Assembly (NCBI GenBank): GCA_049513975.1
Contig: JBEKVM010000137.1
Coordinates: 1 to 14,905, forward strand
Length of the DNA: 14,905 nucleotides
Direction: 5' to 3'
Source: JBEKOF01 sp049513975
Lineage (GTDB): Bacteria; Verrucomicrobiota; Verrucomicrobiia; Limisphaerales; Palsa-1400
A model generated the notes under the pieces. It did no database searches and was not told the DNA's origin. It was given only the letters and a program-made list of their open reading frames with translations. How positions within the stretch are numbered: position 1 is the first letter of the stretch; every line of letters starts with the position of its first letter. Shown here piece after piece: positions 6,467-12,985 of the stretch. Position numbers and translations under genes: made by a program.

Positions 6467-7834
6467 TCAAGGGGTGGGTTGTTCGAGCAAGCTCAATTGA
6501 TCGGTTCGAGAATCGGTCAATTCACCCAGCAGAAACTCAGTTCGTGTCAGGGCCGGACTCATCCCTTCCGCGCGCGTCAGACTGAAGCGCAGGGTGGGGC
6601 GGGCAGGGCCCTGATAGTTGGGTTGGAAGCCATAGGTCCGCACGATGTCTTCGGCAATAGTCCGCGCGAGCATGGGCGGGATGGCATTTCCAATCTGCTG
6701 TATTCGACTGGCGGCGCTCCCGGCGAAGCGGAACCAGTCTGGAAACGTTTGCAGGCGGGCGCATTCACGCAGCGTGAGCAAACGGTCTTCCATCGGATGC
6801 ACAAATTCGCGCGTCGCCGCGCTGGTAATGGTCAGACTTGGCTCGCTGGCAATGAGCCGTTTCAAGCCGGAAGGGGCGCCGCCGCGTTTCTCCACCGGCG
6901 TTCCATCCATCACGCGGCGAAAGGCGCGCCGGCGAAACGATTCATGCTGCAAGTCCTCCGGCAAGTCCTTCATCGTCTGACCGGGCCGCAACGCGCGCGC
7001 GCGCTCCAATTGGATTCCTGAAAGCGCGGCCGCGCAGTGGTCGGTGATGGTTCTTGCTTCTCCACGCAAATAAGCCTGGAGTTCGTTATGTGGCGGCCCG
7101 CCGTAATCAAGGGCACGCTCCGGGTCCTGCGTCGCTGGCGGGAGATCGCTGGTGGCGGTTAGAAAAGTAACTTCGCCTTTCCGAAAGATGCTGCCCGAAA
7201 AGGGCGTGACCGGTCCGGGGAAAAGAAAATCGTGTCCCAAGCGATTGCCGACGATCAGCACCCGTTTGCGCCGCTGGGGAACCCCGTAGCCTTGAGCGTA
7301 AACCTTTTCGACGTTGACGGAATACCCCGCTCCCAAAAACACCTCAACCGCGTCCCGAATGTGCAAGCCGCCCGCGTTGGTCAGGAGCCCCTCAACATTT
7401 TCCATGACAAACCATTTGGGGCGGAGGCCTTTCAGCAAGCGGACATAATGGCGCAGCAGAAAGTTGCGCGGGTCGTCGCAGGACTTCACCCCGGCGCTGC
7501 TGAATCCCTGGCATGGCGGCCCTCCGAGCAGAATGTCCAGTTCGCCGCAATCGAGACTGACGCATTCCAGCACGGATGGAACGCCAAGTTCCCGGATGTC
7601 TGCCGCCACACAATGAGTTTTGCCAAAGTTGCCGCGGTACGATTCTACCGCATCGTCATCAATGTCAGTCGCAAACCGAATATCGTAATCCGCCTGTTGA
7701 AATCCGAGAGAACACCCGCCCGCGCCGGCGAACAGGCTGATCGCGGTGGGCCGGCAACGTCTGGAGTCCTGGGCGCTCAAAGTTTTGGCCAACTCTTTCA
7801 CCGGTTTAATCGCTTGATCGAAATTGGAAGGCAT
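6467..7834 (-). CDS. DNA (cytosine-5-)-methyltransferase of a type II R-M system
   Basis: The enzyme transfers a methyl group from SAM to C5 of cytosine in a specific DNA site and would protect the chromosome from the neighbouring endonuclease. All diagnostic motifs are present in order: motif I SLFAGAGGCSLGF (33-45), motif IV GGPPCQGFSSAG with the nucleophile C108, motif VI ENVEGL (145-150), motif VIII QRRKRVLIVG (187-196), motif IX (LTLRECARLQTFPDWF) and motif X (QQIGNAIPP). The variable region between VIII and IX, about 130 residues, should contain the target-recognition domain. The 455-residue length is normal. The C-terminal 50 residues after motif X form an extension of unknown role. 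Start at ATG 7834: no Shine-Dalgarno is seen, but a promoter-like -10 lies only 8 nt upstream, suggesting a leaderless message. The gene overlaps the alternative TTG start of the endonuclease. Confidence 0.95.
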   Translation of the reverse strand: MPSNFDQAIKPVKELAKTLSAQDSRRCRPTAISLFAGAGGCSLGFQQADYDIRFATDIDDDAVESYRGNFGKTHCVAADIRELGVPSVLECVSLDCGELDILLGGPPCQGFSSAGVKSCDDPRNFLLRHYVRLLKGLRPKWFVMENVEGLLTNAGGLHIRDAVEVFLGAGYSVNVEKVYAQGYGVPQRRKRVLIVGNRLGHDFLFPGPVTPFSGSIFRKGEVTFLTATSDLPPATQDPERALDYGGPPHNELQAYLRGEARTITDHCAAALSGIQLERARALRPGQTMKDLPEDLQHESFRRRAFRRVMDGTPVEKRGGAPSGLKRLIASEPSLTITSAATREFVHPMEDRLLTLRECARLQTFPDWFRFAGSAASRIQQIGNAIPPMLARTIAEDIVRTYGFQPNYQGPARPTLRFSLTRAEGMSPALTRTEFLLGELTDSRTDQLSLLEQPTP

Positions 7835-7842
7835 CCGGGCAG

Positions 7843-7872
7843 ACGGTAGCAAAAAGCACGGGCCAGTGGCAA
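7843..7872 (-). promoter_or_regulatory. Candidate leaderless promoter of the methyltransferase gene
   Basis: On the minus strand TTGCCA (7867-7872) and TACCGT (7843-7848, preceded by TGC, an extended -10) are 18 bp apart. Only 8 nt separate the -10 from the ATG at 7834, so transcription should begin at or beside the start codon. This fits the absence of a Shine-Dalgarno sequence there. Confidence 0.45.
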
Positions 7873-7962
7873 GCGCGGCGGGGCGGCAGTGGGGCTGATC
7901 GGTCGGGGCGGGCGGATCGGGGTCTTTGACCTTTTCAGTGGATCTGATCGGGCCACGGGGCA

Positions 7963-8134
7963 TTCGGGGAGCGCGTGCGTCTCGCGCGCCGTGTTTGGCG
8001 TCCCGCCAAACACATTCCGGCCTGTCTTCTCCTTGAAGGCGGCCAATCCGAAGAACCATCCATGGGAAAGAACCAGCGCAGTAGCGGGGCGCGAGACGCG
8101 CCCCACCGCAAGCGGGACGTTCGCGCTCCCCGAA
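7963..8134. mobile_element. 172-bp MITE-like element with terminal inverted repeats
   Basis: The 13-bp sequence TTCGGGGAGCGCG (7963-7975) is repeated as its exact reverse complement at 8122-8134, bounding a 172-bp segment with no credible gene. A second, inner inverted repeat (CGTCTCGCGC at 7978-7987 with its complement at 8089-8098) and a hairpin with 10-bp arms around TCC (7991-8000 and 8004-8013) lie inside. No target-site duplication is evident at the ends. The layout fits a non-autonomous miniature element or a dispersed palindromic repeat. Similar segments that translate as VGRVSRPA-type junk are familiar to me from verrucomicrobial genomes, which is recall and not a search. Confidence 0.6.
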
Positions 8135-8633
8135 CCTTGCCGCCTTGGGCGGGAATCCGCTGAGAATGGGGAGGAACCTGGGTCGGGATGCGGTTGGGCC
8201 GGGGCGGCGCCAGGGCGGGGCGGACGACACCGGCTCCTTCGCATGGAACAATCCCCTGCCCATGAACCGGCTGAAATCCTCCTCTCCTCCGGCCCTTCCG
8301 CCCTGCCTTCCTTTGTCGCCAATTCGTCTGGTTTGAGTTGGCTGCTCTTATGATTTTGGCTTCCATGATTTTGCCCTCCAACGGTCCTTTCAACAGGAGG
8401 ACCCAGGGGCAACGGAGAAAGAAACTCCGTTCTCTCCGCGCCCTCCTGTTCAAATCCCCTTCCTCTTTGAGCATTCTTATTTTCCGCATCTGCGTGAATC
8501 TGCGTCCATCTGCGGGCAATTCCGGATTCGGTTGCGGCTGGCCGCGCTGTGTTCATCCGCGGTTCCCTTCCCTTCCTGGGCCAGCGGTGCCCCGGCCCCC
8601 GCCCCCCCCCCAATTATTTCTAAGTTATTTCTC
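8135..8633. repeat. Gene-free repeat mosaic (nested palindrome and 10-bp tandem repeat)
   Basis: No reading frame here looks like a real protein. Visible structures are the inverted repeat AACAGGAGG (8392-8400) with CCTCCTGTT (8442-8450), which encloses a smaller hairpin AACGGAG-AAAGAAA-CTCCGTT (8411-8431). There are also three tandem copies of a 10-mer of the form CATCTGCGTG (8487-8496, 8497-8506, 8507-8516), followed by a stretch ending TTCATCCGCGG (about 8551-8563). A run of ten C residues lies at 8602-8611. The ATCTGCG repeats are of a type I associate with dispersed elements in Planctomycetes and Verrucomicrobia. The rest of the stretch shows nothing I can name. Confidence 0.55.
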
Positions 8634-8662
8634 TGGACATACTATAGAGTCTATGCTATTCT
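8634..8662 (+). promoter_or_regulatory. Candidate promoter of the 178-aa gene with a palindrome
   Basis: TGGACA (8634-8639) and TATTCT (8657-8662) are separated by exactly 17 bp. The spacer contains the odd-length palindrome ATAGA-G-TCTAT (8644-8654), which could be an operator. Ten C residues lie 22 bp upstream of the -35. The local composition becomes AT-rich exactly here, after a GC-rich repeat region. Confidence 0.45.
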
Positions 8663-8729
8663 CCCATCCAAGGTGAGTCCTAAAAACCCTCGCCACGGAA
8701 AAATAAAAATGAAAAAGGAGAACAAAAAT

Positions 8730-9266
8730 ATGGCCCGCATCGGAAAAATTGCCCGGCTGCCCGGCGACATCCGCTCTCAACTCAACTCCCGCCTCCAGAA
8801 CGGCGCCGTCGGCAGGCAAATCATCCCCTGGTTGAACTCATTGCCCGAAGTCAAACGGGTCCTCGCCCAACAATTCGCAGGACGCCCCATCAGCGAGCAA
8901 AACCTCTCCAAATGGCGGCAGGGCGGTTACGAGGAGTGGCTGGCCCGGCGGGACGTGCTCCCCCAGGTGGAAGAACTGGCCGCCAACCTGCAGGACATCG
9001 CCGCGGTCACCCGGGGCCAGTCACTTACCGACCATCTCGCCGCCGCCATCGGCTTCCGTTACGCCGCCATCCTCGCCGCTCAAGGCCCGGAGCTGGACGA
9101 AAAATCCCTCGTCCAACTCCGCGCTTTGCGCCCCGTCTGCCAGGCCGTGGTCCAATTGCGCCGAAGCGACCAGCTCGCCGCTGAATTGGGGTCCGCTCCA
9201 GCGCCCCGCCACTTCAGCCCTCCACCCTCCAATCCACTGCGTCCCATCAAACCAAATCAAACCTAA
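8730..9266 (+). CDS. Uncharacterised 178-aa protein, possibly DNA-binding
   Basis: The product starts MARIGKIARLPGDIRSQLN, continues through RLQNGAVGRQIIPWLNSLPE and GRPISEQNLSKWRQGGYEEWL (about 51-71), and then a helical region with a short proline-rich tail (residues 155-178). The segment NLSKWRQGGYEEWL looks like a helix-turn-helix recognition region, and the N terminus recalls the small phage Mu gp27-like proteins (DUF3486). I am not sure of that relation. I recall similar proteins in many verrucomicrobial genomes, always annotated hypothetical. ATG 8730 is preferred over 8709 because AAAGGAG stands 9 nt before it. The gene has its own promoter candidate and lies alone between a repeat mosaic and the BamD gene, so it is not obviously in an operon. 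No catalytic residues are recognised. Confidence 0.7.
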   Translation: MARIGKIARLPGDIRSQLNSRLQNGAVGRQIIPWLNSLPEVKRVLAQQFAGRPISEQNLSKWRQGGYEEWLARRDVLPQVEELAANLQDIAAVTRGQSLTDHLAAAIGFRYAAILAAQGPELDEKSLVQLRALRPVCQAVVQLRRSDQLAAELGSAPAPRHFSPPPSNPLRPIKPNQT

Positions 9267-9348
9267 TCAAAGTACTTTTTCACAACCGCGCCTCTGCTTG
9301 CCGGCAATGCCTCATTCATCGGTGGCAGGGTCTTTTGCCAGTGGCGGC

Positions 9349-9378
9349 TTGACTTGGCGGGCGCGGTTGGGATAGGGT
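9349..9378 (+). promoter_or_regulatory. Candidate leaderless promoter of the BamD-like gene
   Basis: TTGACT (9349-9354) and TAGGGT (9373-9378) are 18 bp apart. The -10 lies only 7 nt from the ATG at 9386, so the message would start at or next to the start codon. This is the same layout as seen before the methyltransferase gene. Confidence 0.45.
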
Positions 9379-9385
9379 CGCCGTC

Positions 9386-10369
9386 ATGAATCGCTGGTAT
9401 ATTCGCGTTTTTCTGGTTGGTCTGGCGGTCTTGCTGTTTCCGTTCAGGTCGCCGGCGCCGCTGATCTATCGTCCGGGTGAAGGCTGGAGTTATGAAAGCC
9501 CCTCGGGCAAGGCGGCCGACTGGCGCAAACTGCGGGCCAAGGACCAGTTGGAAGTGGCTCAGGCCGCGTTCGATAAAAAGGATTACAAGCTGGCCATGAA
9601 GGCGGCCTTGCGCGTCGCCACGGTGTGGCCGTTGTCCGATTACGCCCCGCAGGGCCAGTACCTGGTGGGGCGCTGCTACGAGCAGCACCGCCAGGATCAG
9701 AAGGCTTTCAAGGCCTACGATCAGTTGCTGGGCAAATATCCGAAAATGAAGGACGCCCAGGAAATCCAGGGCCGCCAGTTCGAGATCGCCAACCGCTTCC
9801 TGGCCGGGGAATGGATCAAGCTTTTTGGCTACATCCCGTTCTTCCCCTCCATGGACAAGGCGGCGGAAATGTACGGGGATATTGTCCGCTTCGGCCCCTA
9901 CGGGCCTTACGGACCGCCCTCGCAAATGAACATTGGGGCGGCCCGGGAAAAACAAAAGGATTACCAACTGGCGGTCCAGGCCTATGAAATGGCGGCGGAT
10001 CGTTACAGCGCCCAGCGCGAAGTGGCCGCCACCGCGCTTTACAAGGCGGCGCTGGCCTGGAACAAGCAGGCCCGCAAAGCCGATTACGACCAGAGCGCCG
10101 CCGGCCAGGCGATTTCGTCCTTCAACGATTTTATGGCCCTTTATGACAAAGACCCGCGCATCCCGGAGGCGCAGAAGATCATCACCTCGCTGAAATTGGA
10201 GCAGGCGCGGGGCAATTTTTCCATCGCGGAGTTTTACGAGAAAAGCAAGCACTGGGACGCCGCGCAGATTTATTACAATGAGGTCCGGCGCACCGCCCCC
10301 GACACCCCGCTGGCCGAGCAGGCCCGGAAGCGGATTGAGGCGTTCCAGGCGCGGCAGAAGGGGAGTTAA
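9386..10369 (+). CDS. BamD-like TPR protein of outer-membrane assembly
   Basis: The 327-residue product has an N-terminal signal peptide (hydrophobic core about 8-20, IRVFLVGLAVLLFPF), followed by a periplasmic part made of TPR-type helical repeats: AAFDKKDYKLAMKAALRVATVWP, then LVGRCYEQHRQDQKAFKAYDQLLGKYP and later AAQIYYNEVRRTAPDTPLAEQARKRIEAF. This matches BamD, which helps the BAM complex insert beta-barrel proteins. Unlike classical BamD, no cysteine follows the signal sequence, so it probably is not a lipoprotein. A tract with GPYGPYGPP lies at about 172-179. It is followed one base later by the LptE-like gene, indicating an operon that builds the outer membrane. BamD is the best call, but a generic tetratricopeptide protein is possible. 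Confidence 0.75.
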   Translation: MNRWYIRVFLVGLAVLLFPFRSPAPLIYRPGEGWSYESPSGKAADWRKLRAKDQLEVAQAAFDKKDYKLAMKAALRVATVWPLSDYAPQGQYLVGRCYEQHRQDQKAFKAYDQLLGKYPKMKDAQEIQGRQFEIANRFLAGEWIKLFGYIPFFPSMDKAAEMYGDIVRFGPYGPYGPPSQMNIGAAREKQKDYQLAVQAYEMAADRYSAQREVAATALYKAALAWNKQARKADYDQSAAGQAISSFNDFMALYDKDPRIPEAQKIITSLKLEQARGNFSIAEFYEKSKHWDAAQIYYNEVRRTAPDTPLAEQARKRIEAFQARQKGS

Positions 10370-10370
10370 A

Positions 10371-10874
10371 ATGCGCCGACTGCTCGCCGCCGTATTGGCC
10401 GCCGCCCTGGCCGGCTGCGCCGGGTACCACCTGGGCCCCAGCAGCGGGCTGCCGGCCGGCAGTCTGTCGGTCCAGGTCCTCCCCTTTGTCAATCATACCC
10501 GCGAGCCGCGCATCTCCGAATACCTCAGCGCGTCCATGCGCCGGCAGTTCCAGCAGGACGGCACCTTTCACCTGCAGACGGCCGGCACGCCGGATATGGT
10601 GGTGAGCGGGGAAATAATCCGCTTTGAACGCAGTGAGCTTTCCTACGCCACGAACGATGTTTTGACACCCCAGGAATATACGCTGGTCCTGACGGCCAAC
10701 GTGGTGGCGCGGGACCCCGTTAGCGGCAAAACCAACCTCAACCGCGCCGTGCAGGGCCGCACTTACATTCGCGCCGGCAATGATCTGGCCAGCACCGAGC
10801 GCGAAGCCATGCCGAATCTGGCCGAGGACCTGGCGCGCAACGCCGTTTCTATTTTGGCGGACGGGCCTTGGTAA
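10371..10874 (+). CDS. LptE-like outer-membrane lipoprotein
   Basis: This is a 167-residue secreted lipoprotein. The signal peptide MRRLLAAVLAAALAGC ends in a clear lipobox (LAGC, C16), so it should be lipidated and anchored in the outer membrane. After it come GYHLGPSSGLPAG, VQVLPFVNHTREPRISEYLSA and a beta-rich core, the pattern of the LptE/RlpB family, which plugs the LptD barrel that exports LPS to the surface. It begins one base after the BamD-like gene with GGGGAG as ribosome-binding site, and the next gene starts 4 bp after its stop. The start shown gives the only N terminus with a signal peptide. The family call rests on pattern recognition. Confidence 0.8.
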   Translation: MRRLLAAVLAAALAGCAGYHLGPSSGLPAGSLSVQVLPFVNHTREPRISEYLSASMRRQFQQDGTFHLQTAGTPDMVVSGEIIRFERSELSYATNDVLTPQEYTLVLTANVVARDPVSGKTNLNRAVQGRTYIRAGNDLASTEREAMPNLAEDLARNAVSILADGPW

Positions 10875-10878
10875 GAAG

Positions 10879-11787
10879 ATGAGTCATTCCAACGCAACCC
10901 CGGCTTTTGACCTGGAGGGTTATTTGCAGAAAAGAACCGCGGCGGTCAACCGCGCCTTGGACGATTTTCTGCCCCCCGCCGGATTCAAGCCCGCCACCAT
11001 TCACCGGGCGATGCGATATTCCCTGTTTGCCGGCGGCAAACGGCTGCGTCCGGCGCTTTGTCTGGCGGCGGCGGAAGCCTGCGGGGGTTCGTGGCGCGAG
11101 GCGCTGCCCCTGGCCTGCGCGGTGGAGTGCATCCACACCTACTCCCTCATCCATGACGATTTGCCCCCGATGGACAACGATGATTACCGGCGGGGCAAGC
11201 TGACCAATCACAAGGTTTTTGGCGAGGGCATCGCCATCCTGGCCGGGGACGCGCTTTTGACGGAGGCCTTCGCCGTGGCCGGGACCTGCGCCGCGACCCC
11301 GCGCTACTCCCACCGGGTGATGTTAAACGAGCTATGGGAGGCGGCCGGCTCGCGCCAGCTCATCGCCGGCCAGGTGGCCGATCTGGAGAGCGAAGGGAAG
11401 AAGACCTCCGCCGCCCAGTTGCGCTACATTCACGAGAGAAAAACGGCCGCCCTGCTGCGCTGCTCGGTGCGCCTGGGCGGGATGAGCGCCAACTGCCCGC
11501 CCCCCCAACTGGAGGCCCTGGGCGATTTTGGCCGCAACGTCGGCCTGGCCTTTCAAATCATTGACGATATACTTGACGTGACTCAGACCAGCGCACAACT
11601 GGGCAAGACGGCGGGCAAGGACACCCGGGCGCAGAAGGCGACTTACCCGGCCATCATCGGCCTGGAAAAATCCCGAAAAATGGCGGAGCAACTGACCGGC
11701 CGCGCCTTCGCCGCCCTGCGGATTTTCCAGGGCCGGGCCGCCGCCCTGGAGGCCCTGGCCGGACACCTGTTGCGCCGGGACAGATAA
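10879..11787 (+). CDS. ispA: Polyprenyl diphosphate synthase (farnesyl/geranylgeranyl type)
   Basis: This 302-residue protein is a trans-isoprenyl diphosphate synthase that condenses isopentenyl diphosphate onto allylic diphosphates, giving C15 or C20 precursors for lipid carriers, quinones and hopanoids. Visible motifs are GGKRLRP (52-58), the first aspartate-rich motif DDLPPMD (93-99) and the second DDILD (229-233). The sequence between (SLIHDDLPPMDNDDYRRGK) matches the bacterial short-chain class with two extra residues in the first Asp motif. It starts 4 bp after the LptE-like stop and is probably co-transcribed with it. The chain length made cannot be told from the sequence. An upstream in-frame extension to 10780 lies entirely inside the preceding gene and is not used. 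Confidence 0.92.
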   Translation: MSHSNATPAFDLEGYLQKRTAAVNRALDDFLPPAGFKPATIHRAMRYSLFAGGKRLRPALCLAAAEACGGSWREALPLACAVECIHTYSLIHDDLPPMDNDDYRRGKLTNHKVFGEGIAILAGDALLTEAFAVAGTCAATPRYSHRVMLNELWEAAGSRQLIAGQVADLESEGKKTSAAQLRYIHERKTAALLRCSVRLGGMSANCPPPQLEALGDFGRNVGLAFQIIDDILDVTQTSAQLGKTAGKDTRAQKATYPAIIGLEKSRKMAEQLTGRAFAALRIFQGRAAALEALAGHLLRRDR

Positions 11788-11810
11788 AGAGGGGCGAGGG
11801 GGGATGATTC

Positions 11811-11866
11811 TTAATCCTAATCCCAATCTTAATCTCCTTTCCGCAACCGAATCAAGATTGGGATTA
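11811..11866. repeat. Hexamer repeat forming a 13-bp hairpin between convergent genes
   Basis: Four tandem hexamers of the form NNAATC (11811-11834) are followed by an arm AAGATTGGGATTA (11854-11866) that pairs exactly with TAATCCCAATCTT (11818-11830). It lies between the ends of ispA (+) and the ABC ATPase gene (-), so it could act as a bidirectional transcript end, though no T-run is clear. The remainder of the 130-bp gap holds nothing recognisable. Confidence 0.45.
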
Positions 11867-11917
11867 AGAGCCGGAGTGCCGTTGCGGCGGGACAGAAGGA
11901 GACTGGGAGATGGGGCG

Positions 11918-12946
11918 TCAGCGGGCGAAAATTTGGCGGATGACCTCTTCGATGGGGACTTCCTGGATGTCTATATCGTTGACAGGAAGCTCGTCCAAAA
12001 GCTGCTTGCAGGCGGCGATGACCTGGTCGCGCTTGACCTTGAGCTGGATGCGGTTGGAGGTCTGCTGCAACACCTCGCCGTAGCGCTGCAAGTCCACCTG
12101 GGGAAAATGCGCGCCGGTCAGCCAGGAAATGGAGACAATTTTGAAATCGGCAAAGCGGTCCAGCACTTCCGCCAGCCGGCCGTCGAAGAATATCCGCCCC
12201 CGGTCAATGATGATGACGCGGCGGCAAAGTTCCTGGATGTCGGTCATGTAATGGCTGGTGAGCAGGATGGTGGTCTTCCGGCTGGCGTTGTAGTGACGGA
12301 GAAATTCGCGCACGATTTTTTGCGAAACCACGTCCAGGCCGATGGTGGGTTCGTCGAGAAACAGCACCCTGGGCTGGTGGAGCAGGGCGGCAATGAGTTC
12401 CATTTTCATTCGTTCGCCGAGGGAAAGTTCGCGCACCATCACGTCCAGTTTGTCCTTCACCGCCAGCATCTCCGTCAATTCCGCCACCGTGCGGGAGAAC
12501 ACCTCCGGGGCAATGCGGTAGATCTTGCTGTTCAGTTCCAGGGATTCCCGGGCGGGGAGGTCCCACCAGAGCTGGTTTTTCTGGCCGAGCAGGAGCGCGA
12601 ATTGCCGGCGGTAGCCGTCCTGCCGCTCCCACGGCACGTAGCCCAGGACGCGGGCCGAGCCGTGCGAGGGGTAGAGAAGGCCGGACAACATTTTGAGGGT
12701 GGTGGTTTTCCCCGCCCCGTTGGGGCCGAGGAAACCGACCAATTCGCCCTCGGCAATGGAAAAGCTGACTTCGTTGACCGCGACAGTTTGTTCATACTTG
12801 CGATGAAAGAGTCCGCGCACAGCCCCGCCAAAGCCCGGCTCCTTTTTGTAGGTGCGGAAGGTTTTGGTCAGGCCGGAAACTTCGATGATGGGGCCATTGC
12901 CGATGGCGGATTGCGGATTGCCAATTGCCGGTTTCATTGTCGCCAT
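11918..12946 (-). CDS. ABC transporter ATP-binding protein (COG4586 type)
   Basis: This 342-residue nucleotide-binding subunit has all ABC landmarks: Walker A GPNGAGKT (74-81), Q-loop Q122, signature LSLGERM (174-180), Walker B VLFLDEP (194-200) and H-loop H232 (TSHYMTDI). The insert KKEPGFGGAVRGLFHRKY (34-51), the LGYVPWER segment (101-108) and NQLWWDLP are hallmarks of the uncharacterised COG4586 exporter ATPases, which usually work with two ABC-2 type permeases. Here no permease gene lies next to it: downstream is a convergent ispA, upstream dnaA. ATG 12946 is the preferred start (alternatives 12937 and 12985). The first 17 residues are translated repeat sequence (AIGNPQSAIGN), so the N-terminus may be longer or shorter in reality. 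It reads in the same direction as dnaA with 39 bp between. Confidence 0.9.
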   Translation of the reverse strand: MATMKPAIGNPQSAIGNGPIIEVSGLTKTFRTYKKEPGFGGAVRGLFHRKYEQTVAVNEVSFSIAEGELVGFLGPNGAGKTTTLKMLSGLLYPSHGSARVLGYVPWERQDGYRRQFALLLGQKNQLWWDLPARESLELNSKIYRIAPEVFSRTVAELTEMLAVKDKLDVMVRELSLGERMKMELIAALLHQPRVLFLDEPTIGLDVVSQKIVREFLRHYNASRKTTILLTSHYMTDIQELCRRVIIIDRGRIFFDGRLAEVLDRFADFKIVSISWLTGAHFPQVDLQRYGEVLQQTSNRIQLKVKRDQVIAACKQLLDELPVNDIDIQEVPIEEVIRQIFAR

Positions 12947-12983
12947 CCCCAAATTCTCAGAAAATCCGCAATCCGCAATCCGC
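12906..12983. repeat. 15-bp inverted repeat between dnaA and the ABC gene
   Basis: GCGGATTGCGGATTG (12906-12920) and its exact reverse complement (12969-12983) flank a 48-bp loop that contains the ABC gene's start codon. The sequence is a run of the 7-8 bp unit AATCCGC. I recognise this type of ATCCGCA repeat as a dispersed one in several bacteria. It ends 3 bp from the dnaA stop. Confidence 0.65.
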
Positions 12984-12985
12984 AA

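Noticed and set aside
4673..7834. Idea that queE and the R-M genes form a 7-deazaguanine DNA modification system
   Set aside because: No dpdA-like transglycosylase or other Dpd gene is present, and the methyltransferase and nuclease explain themselves as an ordinary type II pair; queE also fits tRNA queuosine synthesis.
7798..8613. Overlapping frames of 150-270 codons in the repeat region, both strands
   Set aside because: They translate palindromes and repeats, are low in complexity or rich in Arg/Pro, and lack ribosome-binding sites.
9263..10492. A 409-codon minus-strand frame
   Set aside because: It is the shadow of the BamD-like and LptE-like genes, which have a signal peptide, TPR repeats and a lipobox.
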